DNA of 48,505 nt. It comes from Curtobacterium sp. HSID17257 (lineage in GTDB: Bacteria > Actinomycetota > Actinomycetes > Actinomycetales > Microbacteriaceae). Under the pieces are notes generated by a model. It was not told the DNA's origin. It made no database searches and worked only from the letters and a program-made list of their open reading frames with translations. The stretch spans positions 1 to 48,505 of the forward strand of contig NZ_RBLU01000015.1 in assembly GCF_003989515.1 (NCBI RefSeq), given 5' to 3'. The translations under genes were made by a program, and so were the position numbers. Positions 33,516 to 42,351 of the stretch are shown here, piece after piece (positions within the stretch are counted from its first letter, which is position 1; the number at the start of each line of letters is the position of its first letter).

Positions 33516-35107
33516 GCGAGACCGAACAGCGCCCCGTCCTGGTCGTCGACTTCGGCGCCCAGTACGCCCAGCTGATCGCACGGCGTGTGCGTGAGGCGAA
33601 CGTCTACAGCGAGATCGTCCCGCACTCGATCACGGCGGACGAGGTCCGCGAGAAGGACCCGGCGGCGATCGTGCTGTCCGGTGGCCCGTCGTCCGTGTAC
33701 GAGGACGGTGCCCCGTCGCTCGACGGCGAGATCCTCGACCTCGGTGTCCCCGTGCTCGGCATCTGCTACGGCTTCCAGGCCATGGCGAAGTCGCTCGGCG
33801 GCGAGGTCGCGCACACCGGTCTCCGCGAGTACGGCGCCACCGACGTGACCGTCTCCGGCACCGACAGCGTGCTGCTCGGCGACCAGCCGGAGTCCCAGGT
33901 CACCTGGATGTCGCACGGCGACTCCGTGGCGAAGGCCCCCGAGGGCTTCGAGGTCCTCGCGTCGAGCGCCTCGACCCCGGTCGCCGCGTTCGCCTCCGAC
34001 GAGCGCAAGCTCTACGGCGTGCAGTGGCACCCCGAGGTGAAGCACTCGGCCTACGGCCAGGCCGTGCTCGAGAACTTCCTGCACCGCGCCGCGGGGCTCC
34101 CCGGCGACTGGAACTCCGCGAACGTCATCGAGGAGCAGGTCGAGCGGATCCGCGCACAGGTGGGCTCCGCACGGGTCATCGCCGGACTCTCCGGCGGTGT
34201 CGACTCCGCCGTCGCCGCAGCCCTGGTGCACAAGGCCGTCGGCGACCAGCTGACGTGCGTCTTCGTCGACCACGGGCTCCTGCGCGCCGACGAGCGCAAG
34301 CAGGTCGAGGAGGACTACGTCGCCTCGACCGGTGTCCGCCTGATCACGGTCGACGCGGAGCAGCAGTTCCTCGACGCCCTCGCCGGTGTCAGCGACCCCG
34401 AGCAGAAGCGCAAGATCATCGGGCGCGAGTTCATCCGCACGTTCGAGGCGGCGGCCGAGGCCCTCGTGCTCGAGGCCCGCGCGGACGCAGCGGCCTCGGA
34501 CTCGGACGCGGGTGAGGTCAAGTTCCTCGTCCAGGGCACGCTGTACCCGGACGTCGTCGAGTCCGGCGGTGGTTCCGGCACGGCGAACATCAAGTCGCAC
34601 CACAACGTCGGCGGTCTGCCCGAGGACATGACGTTCGAGCTCGTCGAGCCGCTGCGCACCCTGTTCAAGGACGAGGTCCGTGCCGTCGGTCGCGAGCTCG
34701 GGCTGCCCGAGGTCATCGTCGGTCGCCAGCCGTTCCCCGGCCCGGGCCTCGGCATCCGCATCGTCGGCGAGGTCACGAAGGACCGCCTCGAGCTGCTCCG
34801 TGCGGCGGACAAGATCGCACGCGAGGAACTCACCGCGGCCGGCCTCGACGAGGAGATCTGGCAGTGCCCGGTCGTCCTGCTCGCCGACGTCCGCTCCGTG
34901 GGCGTCCAGGGCGACGGCCGCACCTACGGCCACCCGATCGTGCTCCGTCCGGTCTCCTCCGAGGACGCCATGACGGCCGACTGGACGCGCCTGCCGTACG
35001 ACACCCTGGCGAAGATCTCGAACCGCATCACGAACGAGGTCCCCGACGTGAACCGCGTCGTGCTCGACGTCACGAGCAAGCCGCCGGGGACGATCGAGTG
35101 GGAGTAG
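33512..35107 (+). CDS. guaA: GMP synthase (glutamine-hydrolysing)
   Basis: GuaA aminates XMP to GMP using glutamine and ATP. The 531-residue protein has an N-terminal class I glutamine amidotransferase domain with Cys85 in GICYGFQAM and His173/Glu175 in [10 protein letters not shown]. Next comes the PP-loop ATP-pyrophosphatase SGGVDSA (about 227-233), then the C-terminal dimerisation domain with [15 protein letters not shown] and the ending KPPGTIEWE. An insert of ~15 Ala/Ser/Asp-rich residues ([14 protein letters not shown]) is present in the ATPase region. The GTG start overlaps DUF3817. A terminator follows. Confidence 0.96.
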   Translation: MSETEQRPVLVVDFGAQYAQLIARRVREANVYSEIVPHSITADEVREKDPAAIVLSGGPSSVYEDGAPSLDGEILDLGVPVLGICYGFQAMAKSLGGEVAHTGLREYGATDVTVSGTDSVLLGDQPESQVTWMSHGDSVAKAPEGFEVLASSASTPVAAFASDERKLYGVQWHPEVKHSAYGQAVLENFLHRAAGLPGDWNSANVIEEQVERIRAQVGSARVIAGLSGGVDSAVAAALVHKAVGDQLTCVFVDHGLLRADERKQVEEDYVASTGVRLITVDAEQQFLDALAGVSDPEQKRKIIGREFIRTFEAAAEALVLEARADAAASDSDAGEVKFLVQGTLYPDVVESGGGSGTANIKSHHNVGGLPEDMTFELVEPLRTLFKDEVRAVGRELGLPEVIVGRQPFPGPGLGIRIVGEVTKDRLELLRAADKIAREELTAAGLDEEIWQCPVVLLADVRSVGVQGDGRTYGHPIVLRPVSSEDAMTADWTRLPYDTLAKISNRITNEVPDVNRVVLDVTSKPPGTIEWE

Positions 35108-35122
35108 TCACTCCCTGACGCC

Positions 35123-35157
35123 CGAGGGCCCGGTACGCACTGCGTGCCGGGCCCTCG
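35123..35157 (+). terminator. guaA terminator
   Basis: CGAGGGCCCGG (35123-35133) pairs with CCGGGCCCTCG (35147-35157), and the loop contains a further GCAC/GTGC pair. It starts 15 nt after the guaA stop. Confidence 0.8.
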
Positions 35158-35193
35158 TCGCGTCCGTGCCTTCCCCGACCCGGGCGGCGCCGT

Positions 35194-35393
35194 CGAGCGT
35201 GCAGGACATGCCGCGTGCGGTTCGTCGAGCGGGCGGTTCCCGTCGCCGAGTCGCGTCGAGCGTGACAGATCTGGCCCGCTCGTCCGGTCGGGCGGCCGCC
35301 GTACTCGAGCGTGCAGGACATGCCGCGTGCGGTCCGTCGAGCGGGCGTGTTCCGTCGCCGGAGCGTGCCGAGCGTGACAGATCTGGCCCGCTC
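35194..35393. repeat. Imperfect direct duplication with 112-bp period
   Basis: An ~88-bp unit at 35194-35281 recurs at 35306-35393. Near-identical blocks include CGAGCGTGCAGGACATGCCG and CGTGACAGATCTGGCCCGCT. Each unit is built of two related halves that both begin CGAGCGTG, 63 bp apart. It fills most of the 35108-35487 gap; no coding frame there looks real. Confidence 0.85.
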
Positions 35394-35438
35394 AGGGCCG
35401 GCGGGCAGGGCCGGCAGGGCCCAGTTGTCCCGGGACGA

Positions 35439-35470
35439 CGAAGGGCCCCGGCGTGTGCCGGGGCCCTTCG
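35439..35470 (-). terminator. Terminator of the Bax-inhibitor-like gene
   Basis: CGAAGGGCCCCGGC (35439-35452) pairs perfectly with GCCGGGGCCCTTCG (35457-35470), a 14-bp stem with a 4-nt loop, 17 nt beyond the stop on the minus strand. Confidence 0.88.
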
Positions 35471-35487
35471 GGTCGATCAGGTGGGGA

Positions 35488-36363
35488 CTAGTCGCGGCTG
35501 CTCGCCAGGATCGCCAGGATGCGCAGGATCTCGATGTACAGCCACACCAGGGTGACGATGAGACCGAACGCTGCGGTCCAGGCGTAGATGCGCGGAGCAC
35601 CGCGCTGGACGCCGGTCTTGATCTGGTCGAAGTCGAGGACCAGCGAGTACGCCGCCATGATCACGACGAAGATGCCGATCAGGACACCCCACGGGATGCC
35701 GAACAGGAAGCTCGGCTCGCTGCGGAGACCGAACGAGCCCGAGGTCACGCCGGTGAACTGCAGGACGATGTTCACGAGCGAGAAGACCAGGTACCCGACC
35801 ATCGCGATGAGGAAGAACCGGGTCGCCTTCGGCGTCGCACGGACCTTGCCGCTCGAGAAGAGCAGCAGCGTGACGGCGAAGACACCGAGCGTGCCGAACA
35901 CCGCCTGCGCGACGATGCCGTCCGAGACGGTGTTGAACGCCGCCGAGATGCCGCCGACGAACAGGCCCTCGAAGAACGCGTACGCCAGCACGAGACCCGG
36001 CGACGGCTTCTTCTTGAACGTGTTGACGAGCGCGAGCACGAAGCCGACGATCGCGCCGACGATCCAGACGATCGGCGGCAGGTTCCAGCCGGCGACGGCG
36101 CCGACGAGGAGCACGCCGAACGCGAGGAGCGTCTTGACGATGGTGTCCTCGTACGACATGCGGTCGGTGTCGACCGGGCTCGCCGTCGGGCGGTCGTACA
36201 TGTACTGCAGCTGCTCGGGCGTCATGCCGCCCTGCTGCGGGTACTGCCCCTGCTGTGGGGTGCGTCCCCAGCCCGCCTGCTGCTGACCAGCGCCGGCGCC
36301 CCAGGCGTTGCGGCCCTGGTCGTTGAAGGCGGGGGACTGGTCGAAACCGGGCTTGAAGGCCAT
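35488..36363 (-). CDS. Bax inhibitor-1/YccA family membrane protein
   Basis: The 291-residue product starts with a ~60-residue cytoplasmic Gln/Gly/Ala-rich head (GAGAGQQQAGWGRTPQQGQYPQQGG). Seven membrane helices follow. The family region includes SYEDTIVKTLLAFGVLLVGAVAGW, YAFFEGLFVGGISAAFN and AAFGLIVTLVWLYIEILRILAIL. Family members are thought to be pH-sensitive channels or stress modulators; the bacterial role is not settled. AAGGAAGAGG precedes the ATG at 36363 and TAGGCT lies 34 nt upstream. It ends at a strong hairpin. Confidence 0.88.
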   Translation of the reverse strand: MAFKPGFDQSPAFNDQGRNAWGAGAGQQQAGWGRTPQQGQYPQQGGMTPEQLQYMYDRPTASPVDTDRMSYEDTIVKTLLAFGVLLVGAVAGWNLPPIVWIVGAIVGFVLALVNTFKKKPSPGLVLAYAFFEGLFVGGISAAFNTVSDGIVAQAVFGTLGVFAVTLLLFSSGKVRATPKATRFFLIAMVGYLVFSLVNIVLQFTGVTSGSFGLRSEPSFLFGIPWGVLIGIFVVIMAAYSLVLDFDQIKTGVQRGAPRIYAWTAAFGLIVTLVWLYIEILRILAILASSRD

Positions 36364-36396
36364 GGTGTCCTCTTCCTTGGAGATTCGAGTCCTCTC

Positions 36397-36402
36397 AGCC
36401 TA
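36397..36402 (-). promoter_or_regulatory. -10 element of the Bax-inhibitor-like gene
   Basis: Minus-strand TAGGCT gives a leader of about 28 nt that contains the ribosome binding site. It overlaps the last codon region of the upstream DUF817 gene. Confidence 0.55.
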
Positions 36403-37455
36403 GGGGCGCTTCGTCGCGGAAGGCTGAGGATTCGCGGCGAGCGGAAGCGAGCCCGACGGGCCCGACAGCTGAACACTATGGGGGTGGTCTGCGTGCGCGC
36501 CCCGAGGTCGTCGTGAACCAGCCGACCGCCGGACGGCCGCCGGCGGGGCGGCGGTGGGTCGTGCCTCCAGGCCGGGTCGATCCCGAGCGGTCGGGTCGGC
36601 AGGAGCCGACCGCACCTGCGGGTACAGCCACGCGACGAGCGCGACCGAGATCACCATGAGGAGCAGCCAGGCCACGATCTTGGTGGGGGCGACCGGCTCC
36701 CAGCCCGCCGCCTGGTCCGGGTAGGCCCACGCCCCGGCCCACGTCGCGACGTCCTCCGCGAGCCAGATGAACACCGCGACCAGGGCCATCGCCAGCAGGA
36801 CGGGCATCCGCAGCGTCGCGCGGTGCACCCGGACGTGCATCGTCGTCCGTGCGAAGAGCACCACGACCAGGGCGAGCAGCACGTACCGCGCGTCCCACAC
36901 GAAGTGGTGGCCGAAGAAGTTCGCGTAGATGCCGGCGGCGACGACGACCAGGAGCCACTGCCGCGGCCACCGGTCGAAGTGCAGGTCGAAGAGCCGGACG
37001 ACCCGGACCATGTACGACCCAACGGCGCCGTACATGAACCCCGAGAAGAGCGGGACGCCGGCGACCACGAGCCAGCCGTCGCTGCCGTACTGCCACGAGC
37101 CGACGTGGGTCTTGAAGACCTCCATGACGGTGCCGACCACGTGGAAGACCAGAACCACCCGGAGCTCCCGCACGGTCTCGAGGCCGAACACGAGCATGCC
37201 GACCTGGATCGCCGCGGCGGCCACCGTCAGCACGTCGTTCCGGGCGCCGGGCGGCACGGTCAGGTGCACGACCACCATCGTCGCGAGCAGCAGGGCTCCG
37301 AACGTGCACGCCCACGCCTGCTTCGCCCCGAACACCAGGAACTCGGTGACGGCGAGACGCACCGGGCGGTGTGGCTGGTGCCCGGCGTCGAGCAGGCGGC
37401 GGGCCGCGCGGTCGATGCGTGCCTCGACGGCGGTGGACAGGTGTCGGACGGTCAC
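36400..37455 (-). CDS. DUF817 family membrane protein
   Basis: The 351-residue product has about eight helices. It fits DUF817 (YoaT-like) with FLVFGAKQAWACTFGALLL, VFHVVGTVMEVFKTHVGSWQYG, GVPLFSGFMYGAVGSYMVRV, YANFFGHHFVWDARY and WLAEDVATWAGAWAYPDQAAGWEPV. The His and Trp clusters are family features; the function is unknown. The GTG at 37455 is preferred because GGAGGG lies 7 nt upstream. A GTG at 37521 would add 22 residues without a good ribosome binding site. The last ~75 residues are an Ala/Pro/Arg/Ser-rich tail not usual for the family, running into the promoter of the next gene. Confidence 0.8.
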   Translation of the reverse strand: MTVRHLSTAVEARIDRAARRLLDAGHQPHRPVRLAVTEFLVFGAKQAWACTFGALLLATMVVVHLTVPPGARNDVLTVAAAAIQVGMLVFGLETVRELRVVLVFHVVGTVMEVFKTHVGSWQYGSDGWLVVAGVPLFSGFMYGAVGSYMVRVVRLFDLHFDRWPRQWLLVVVAAGIYANFFGHHFVWDARYVLLALVVVLFARTTMHVRVHRATLRMPVLLAMALVAVFIWLAEDVATWAGAWAYPDQAAGWEPVAPTKIVAWLLLMVISVALVAWLYPQVRSAPADPTARDRPGLEARPTAAPPAAVRRSAGSRRPRGAHADHPHSVQLSGPSGSLPLAANPQPSATKRP

Positions 37456-37555
37456 GGAGCGACCCTCCGTGGGCCGGCTGGGAACGGAGGGCTCGGGCTG
37501 AACGGATGTGTCCACAGGCACACCAGCGGGACACCTGCCGGCAGGGCGGAGCGGC

Positions 37556-37561
37556 TACGGT
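37556..37561 (+). promoter_or_regulatory. -10 element of the glycerophosphodiester phosphodiesterase gene (leaderless)
   Basis: TACGGT ends 7 nt before the ATG at 37569. Confidence 0.5.
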
Positions 37562-37568
37562 TCGGCGC

Positions 37569-38573
37569 ATGACCCGTGTGATCGCCCACCGAGGAGCCTC
37601 CGGCCACCGTCCCGAGCACTCCCGGAGCGCCTACGAACTCGCCGTTGAGCTCGGTGCCGACGCGATCGAGCCCGACCTCGTCCCGTCGAAGGACGGCGTG
37701 CTCGTGCTGCGCCACGAGAACGAGGTGTCCGGCACCACCGACGTCGCCGACCACCCCGAGTTCGCACACCTCCGGACGACGAAGACGGTCGACGGGCAGA
37801 GCGTCACGGGCTGGTTCACCGAGGACTTCACGTGGGCCGAGCTCCGGACGCTCCGGGTCCGGGAACGCCTGCCCCAGCTGCGTCCGGCGTCGGCGGCGCA
37901 CGACGGCGAGGAGGGGGTGCTGCGGCTCGAGGACCTGCTCGGCATCCTCGACGCGGCTCCACGCCCGGTCGGGCTCGTCGCCGAGGTCAAGCACGCGCAC
38001 TTCTTCGAGCAGGCCGGGTTCCCGATGGCGCAGCTGCTCGACGACGCGCTCGGGGACGCCGGGTGGCGCGGCGACGACCGGCTGACGATCGAGTCGTTCG
38101 AGAAGACGGTGCTCCGTCAGCTCGGCTCGCTCGGCACGGGTGGTCGCCTCGTGTACCTCCAGGAGGCCCGTGGCAGCGCCGCGGACGAGGTCGCCGCCCA
38201 CGGGTCGGCGGCTCCCTCGTGGGCCTCCGAGCGGACGGACGTCGCGCTGGCCGGGTTCGCCGAGGAGTTCCACGGCATCAGCGTCGACCTGAAGACCCTG
38301 ATGGCCGGGGTCGACAGCGTCGCCGTCGACGACCCGCGGCCGGTCCGGAGCGTCGTCGTGGAGCGCGCGCACGCCGCCGGGCTCGCCGTCTACACGTGGA
38401 CGCTCCGCCCGGAGAACCGGTTCCTGCCGGCGCCGCTCCGGCGCGGGGGCGACGTGGCGGCGCACGGCGACTGGGAGCGGTGGTTCACCTCGGTCGTGCG
38501 GACCGGGGTGGACGGGGTGTTCGCGGACCACCCGGACCTGGCGGTGCGGGCGCGGTCACTCGTCGGGGGTTGA
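37569..38573 (+). CDS. glpQ: Glycerophosphodiester phosphodiesterase
   Basis: The 334-residue product is a GDPD TIM-barrel enzyme that splits glycerophosphodiesters into glycerol-3-phosphate and an alcohol. The catalytic motif IAHRGASGHRPEHS has His-Arg and Glu, followed by GADAIEPDLVPSKDGVLVLRHE with the metal-binding Glu, Asp and the second His. Then come LVAEVKH, LTIESFEK and the C-terminal AVYTWTLRPEN and GVDGVFADHPD. No signal peptide is visible, so it should be cytoplasmic. Its product would feed GlpD. The ATG follows TACGGT by 7 nt. The stop overlaps the next, convergent gene by 18 nt. Confidence 0.93.
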   Translation: MTRVIAHRGASGHRPEHSRSAYELAVELGADAIEPDLVPSKDGVLVLRHENEVSGTTDVADHPEFAHLRTTKTVDGQSVTGWFTEDFTWAELRTLRVRERLPQLRPASAAHDGEEGVLRLEDLLGILDAAPRPVGLVAEVKHAHFFEQAGFPMAQLLDDALGDAGWRGDDRLTIESFEKTVLRQLGSLGTGGRLVYLQEARGSAADEVAAHGSAAPSWASERTDVALAGFAEEFHGISVDLKTLMAGVDSVAVDDPRPVRSVVVERAHAAGLAVYTWTLRPENRFLPAPLRRGGDVAAHGDWERWFTSVVRTGVDGVFADHPDLAVRARSLVGG

Positions 38574-39116
38574 CGTCGCTCGGCCCCGGACCTCGTCGAC
38601 CGAGACCACCGTCCGGTCGTCGTCGCCCACCACCCTGTGGTCGGCGGGCGCCCCGGATCGCAGCGCGGCCACCCGGATCGGCGCGGTGAACCGTGCCGTC
38701 CCGATCGCGGCGGCGAGCCCTGCCGGCACCGACACGAGCAGCGTCCAGCTCGGGGGCGGTGTCCACGAGCCGCTCCACAGTGCGACCACGACCTGCATGC
38801 CGAGCGCTGCCAGTACGCCGGCGAGCACCGCGTGGGCGACGATCGCCGTCGGCCGGTGGGCCCGACCGTGCACGAGCACTCGACCCAGCACGAAGGTGAA
38901 CGGCACGGCCAGGACCGCTCCGGCGAGTGACACGACCCCGGTGGGGACCGAGACGAGCAGCACCGTGAGCGCGGCCGAACCCACGTCCGGAGGGCTGGAC
39001 GCAGCCGCGAGCCACGCCGCGCCGAGCAGGGTCGTTGCCGGCGTCGTCACGAACGCCATCCAGAGCCAGCTCCGGAGCGCGAGCCCCACGGCGACACCTG
39101 CGGTCCACGTCCTCAT
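38556..39116 (-). CDS. Small multi-helix membrane protein, function unknown
   Basis: The 186-residue product has about four to five hydrophobic helices (MRTWTAGVAVGLALRSWLWMAFVTTPATTLLGAAWLAAA, then VLLVSVPTGVVSLAGAVLAVPFTFVLG and more) and a soluble C-terminal tail (PADHRVVGDDDRTVVSVDEVRG). I do not recognise a family. The ATG at 39116 is chosen because the membrane protein starts there and CAGGCT, a weak -10, lies 7 nt upstream; the frame runs further upstream without support. Its 3' end overlaps glpQ tail to tail by 18 nt. Confidence 0.6.
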   Translation of the reverse strand: MRTWTAGVAVGLALRSWLWMAFVTTPATTLLGAAWLAAASSPPDVGSAALTVLLVSVPTGVVSLAGAVLAVPFTFVLGRVLVHGRAHRPTAIVAHAVLAGVLAALGMQVVVALWSGSWTPPPSWTLLVSVPAGLAAAIGTARFTAPIRVAALRSGAPADHRVVGDDDRTVVSVDEVRGRATSTPDE

Positions 39117-39220
39117 GTCCGACAGCCTGTCCGCCGTCCGACCCGACCCCGGTCCTGGTGGCTCGCAGTGTGTCCGGCGGCCCACGGATCGCAGCCGCTG
39201 CGCCTGTCGGAGGGCGCGCC

Positions 39221-39226
39221 TAGACT
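39221..39226 (+). promoter_or_regulatory. -10 element of pcrA
   Basis: TAGACT ends 9 nt before the ATG at 39236, giving a leaderless or nearly leaderless mRNA. Confidence 0.5.
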
Positions 39227-39235
39227 GACCCGGTC

Positions 39236-41695
39236 ATGACGATCGTGCTCGACCCCTTCGACCAGTCCCCCGAGCCGGGCGCGGGCAACCGCCCCGGCGG
39301 GTACGACGACCCGTTCACCGCGGGCCTCAACCCCCAGCAGAAGGAAGCCGTCGAGTACCGCGGCGAGTCCCTGCTCATCGTGGCCGGTGCCGGATCGGGC
39401 AAGACGAGCGTGCTCACCCGGCGCATCGCCCTGCTGCTCGCGAACCGCGAGGCCTGGCCGTCGCAGATCCTCGCGATCACGTTCACGAACAAGGCCGCCG
39501 CCGAGATGCGCGAGCGCGTGCAGGCCCTGGTCGGCCAGGCCGCCGAGGGCATGTGGATCTCGACGTTCCACTCGGCGTGCGTGCGGATCCTCCGGCGCGA
39601 GGCCGAGCGCTTCGGGTTCCCGCAGTCGTTCACGATCTACGACTCGGCGGACTCGCGCGCGCTCCTCAAGCGGATCATCAAGGAGCTCGAAGCGGACTCC
39701 CTCGGGCTCACCGTCGGGGCCGCGTCGTCGAAGATCTCGAAGCTCAAGAACGAGCTGCAGGACGTCGACACCTACGCGCGGAACATCAACGCGAACGACC
39801 CGCAGGAGGTCATGTTCACCGAGGTGTTCCGCCGCTACACGAACGAGCTGCGCCGGGCCAACGCCTTCGACTTCGACGACCTGATCGGGCAGACGGTCTT
39901 CCTGTTCCGTGCCTTCCCCGAGGTCGCCGCGCTCTACCAGCGCCGCTTCCGGTTCGTCCTGGTCGACGAGTACCAGGACACCAACCACGCGCAGTACGCC
40001 CTGATCCGCGAACTCACCCGCCCGGTGCCCGTGGAGCAGGTCGACAAGCTCGAGGACTCCGGGCAGCACGTCGCCCGCATGCGTGAGGCCGACGGGTCGA
40101 TCGCCCCGGCGTCGCTCACGGTGGTCGGCGACTCCGACCAGTCGATCTACGCCTTCCGTGGCGCGGACATCCGCAACATCGTCGAGTTCGAGCGGGACTT
40201 CCCGAACTCGAAGGTGATCCTGCTCGAGCAGAACTACCGCTCGACGCAGACGATCCTCGACGCCGCGAACGCCGTCATCGCGAACAACTTCGACCGCCAG
40301 GCGAAGAACCTGTTCACCGACGTCGGCGCCGGTGACAAGATCGTCGGCTTCACCGGGTACACCGGCCACGACGAGGCGCAGTTCGTCGCCGACGAGATCC
40401 AGCGGCTGCACGACGAGGGCACCTCGTACCGGGACATGGCCGTGTTCTACCGGACGAACTCGCAGACGCGCGCGCTCGAGGAGATCTTCATCCGCTCGGC
40501 GATCCCGTACCGGGTGCTCGGCGGCACGAAGTTCTACGAGCGTGCCGAGATCAAGGACGCCATGGCGTACCTGATCACCGTCGCCAACCCGGCCGACCCG
40601 CTGTCCCTCCGTCGCATCCTCAACGTGCCGAAGCGCGGCATCGGTGCCGTCACGGAGACCGCGCTGCAGCGCTACGCCGACGAGCACGAGACCTCGATGC
40701 GCGATGCCCTGCGGCACGCCGACGAGCTCGGCTTCGGCCCGAAGGTGCGGAACGCCATCACCTCGTTCGCCGGACTGCTCGACGACGTCGCGTCACGCGC
40801 CGCCACCCAACCGGTCGTGGACACCCTGACGCAGCTGCTCGACGGCTCGGGGCTGCTCGAGAACCTGCGGAAGTCGCCCGACGCGCAGGACGCAGCACGC
40901 GCCGACAACATCGACGAGCTCGTCGCGGTGACGCGGGAGTTCCAGAAGAACAACCCCGAGGGCACCCTGTCCGACTTCCTGACCGAGGTCTCGCTCGTCG
41001 CTGCGGCGGACGAGCTCGACGACTCCTCGGGCACGGTGTCGCTCATGACGCTGCACACGGCGAAGGGCCTGGAGTACGACGCGGTGTTCCTCACCGGTGT
41101 CGAAGAAGACCTGCTGCCGCACCGGATGTCCGCGAACGAGCCGGGCGGCCCGGCCGAGGAACGGCGGCTCTTCTACGTCGGCATCACCCGCGCGAAGAAG
41201 TCGCTCTTCCTGTCGCTCGCGATGACCCGCGCGCAGTTCGGCGACGTCAACGTGGCGATGCCGTCCCGGTTCCTGCAGGAGATCCCCGAGGGCCTGGTCG
41301 AGTGGAAGCAGTCGCCGGGCATGGCGAACAGCCGCGGCGGCACCGAGCCGCGCGCGCTGAACGCCCGTCGCGGTGGCGGTCCGGGTGGCTTCAGCGGCGG
41401 TGGCGGCGGTGGGTACCGCGGCGGCGGCGGGTTCTCCGGCGGTTCCTACGACCGTGCGGCCGCGGCGGCGAAGACCCGTCCGAAGACGGAGTGGGCGAAC
41501 CGGGTGTCCGGGCAGGTCCGCGACAACGGCGACATGGAGCTCGTCGCCGGCGACCGCATCAAGCACGTCGACTTCGGCGAGGGCACGGTGTCGGCGGTGA
41601 CCGGGCAGGGCGCGAAGCGCATCGCCGAGATCGCGTTCGATGCTGCGGGTCGCAAGAAGCTCCTCATCAAGATCGCCCCGATCGAGAAGCTCTGA
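39236..41695 (+). CDS. pcrA: ATP-dependent DNA helicase PcrA/UvrD
   Basis: The 819-residue superfamily 1A helicase unwinds DNA 3' to 5' in nucleotide excision repair and removes RecA filaments. All motifs are present: GLNPQQKEAVEY (Q motif), GAGSGKTSVL (Walker A), FTNKAAAEMRERV (Ia), VDEYQDTN (II), VVGDSDQSIYAFRGAD (III), EQNYRSTQ (IV), SLMTLHTAKGLEYDAVFLTGVEE (V) and ERRLFYVGITRAKK (VI). After about residue 700 comes a Gly-rich linker (GFSGGGGGGYRGGGGFSGG). A C-terminal Tudor-like domain follows (ELVAGDRIKHVDFGEGTVSAV), which binds RNA polymerase in PcrA. It is a single-gene unit. Confidence 0.95.
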   Translation: MTIVLDPFDQSPEPGAGNRPGGYDDPFTAGLNPQQKEAVEYRGESLLIVAGAGSGKTSVLTRRIALLLANREAWPSQILAITFTNKAAAEMRERVQALVGQAAEGMWISTFHSACVRILRREAERFGFPQSFTIYDSADSRALLKRIIKELEADSLGLTVGAASSKISKLKNELQDVDTYARNINANDPQEVMFTEVFRRYTNELRRANAFDFDDLIGQTVFLFRAFPEVAALYQRRFRFVLVDEYQDTNHAQYALIRELTRPVPVEQVDKLEDSGQHVARMREADGSIAPASLTVVGDSDQSIYAFRGADIRNIVEFERDFPNSKVILLEQNYRSTQTILDAANAVIANNFDRQAKNLFTDVGAGDKIVGFTGYTGHDEAQFVADEIQRLHDEGTSYRDMAVFYRTNSQTRALEEIFIRSAIPYRVLGGTKFYERAEIKDAMAYLITVANPADPLSLRRILNVPKRGIGAVTETALQRYADEHETSMRDALRHADELGFGPKVRNAITSFAGLLDDVASRAATQPVVDTLTQLLDGSGLLENLRKSPDAQDAARADNIDELVAVTREFQKNNPEGTLSDFLTEVSLVAAADELDDSSGTVSLMTLHTAKGLEYDAVFLTGVEEDLLPHRMSANEPGGPAEERRLFYVGITRAKKSLFLSLAMTRAQFGDVNVAMPSRFLQEIPEGLVEWKQSPGMANSRGGTEPRALNARRGGGPGGFSGGGGGGYRGGGGFSGGSYDRAAAAAKTRPKTEWANRVSGQVRDNGDMELVAGDRIKHVDFGEGTVSAVTGQGAKRIAEIAFDAAGRKKLLIKIAPIEKL

Positions 41696-41716
41696 CGGCA
41701 GCGAGCGAACCGGTGC

Positions 41717-42208
41717 TCAGCGCACCATCCGGACCGCGTCGAGCCCGTGCGGCCCGATCGGTTCGTGCTTGACGGTGCCGTCCCGCTCGAAGCCGTTCCG
41801 GCGGTAGAAGGCCTCGGCGCGCGGGTTGCCGTCGGCGACCCAGAGGAACGCAGGCGCCGTACCGATCGCGGCGTCGAGCAACGCTTGTCCTACGCCCGAC
41901 CCGTGGTGCTCGGCGAGCACGTAGATGCCCTCGAGCTCGCGGTCGCGCGGGCGCTCGCCGCGTCCGGGCCCCGCCGACGCCCACCCGGCCACCGTGTCGT
42001 CGACGGTGGCGACGAGCACGTCGACGTCGGGCTCGGCGATGATCCCGCGCCAGCGTGCTGCGCGGGCGTCGACGTCGAGGGCTGCGAGGAACTCCGCCGG
42101 CAGGAGGTGGGCGTAGGCCTCGCGCCACGCCTGCACGTGCACGGCCGCGATCGCGTCGGCGTCCCGCACGTCGGCCGGTCGGACGGTGAGCGCGTGCGTG
42201 GTCCCCAT
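41717..42208 (-). CDS. GNAT family N-acetyltransferase
   Basis: The 163-residue product is a GNAT enzyme: ADVRDADAIAAVHVQAWREAYAHLLPAEFL is the N-terminal helix region, ELEGIYVLAEHHGSGVGQALLDAAI carries the acetyl-CoA loop (HHGSGVG), and LWVADGNPRAEAFYRRNGFERDG is the C-terminal motif. The substrate is unknown. The ATG at 42208 lies 6 nt after minus-strand TAGCGT, so the mRNA is probably leaderless. It is convergent with pcrA, 21 nt away, with no clear terminator between. Confidence 0.88.
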   Translation of the reverse strand: MGTTHALTVRPADVRDADAIAAVHVQAWREAYAHLLPAEFLAALDVDARAARWRGIIAEPDVDVLVATVDDTVAGWASAGPGRGERPRDRELEGIYVLAEHHGSGVGQALLDAAIGTAPAFLWVADGNPRAEAFYRRNGFERDGTVKHEPIGPHGLDAVRMVR

Positions 42209-42214
42209 CCGCCG

Positions 42215-42220
42215 ACGCTA
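42215..42220 (-). promoter_or_regulatory. -10 element of the GNAT gene (leaderless)
   Basis: Minus-strand TAGCGT ends 6 nt before the ATG at 42208. Confidence 0.5.
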
Positions 42221-42240
42221 CCGCGAGGCCAGCGCCCGGC

Positions 42241-42307
42241 GTCGAACCACGTTCCCGACGTCGAACCAGCACGGCCGCCTGGTTCGACGTCGAACCCGTG
42301 GTTCGAC
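42241..42307 (-). terminator. Large GTCGAACC hairpin terminating the NAD/pyridoxal cluster
   Basis: An outer 11-bp stem (GTCGAACCACG 42241-42251 with 42297-42307) and an inner 14-bp stem (CGACGTCGAACCAG 42256-42269 with 42279-42292) are separated by symmetric 4-nt internal loops. GTCGAACC therefore occurs four times, two in each direction. Confidence 0.78.
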
Positions 42308-42351
42308 GTGCCGCGGCACGGCACGGAGCACGGAGGCCGCGCCGCGCCGCG

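Noticed and set aside
35194-35393. Possible CRISPR array
   Set aside because: There are only two long imperfect copies, without short uniform repeats and spacers, and no cas genes are nearby.
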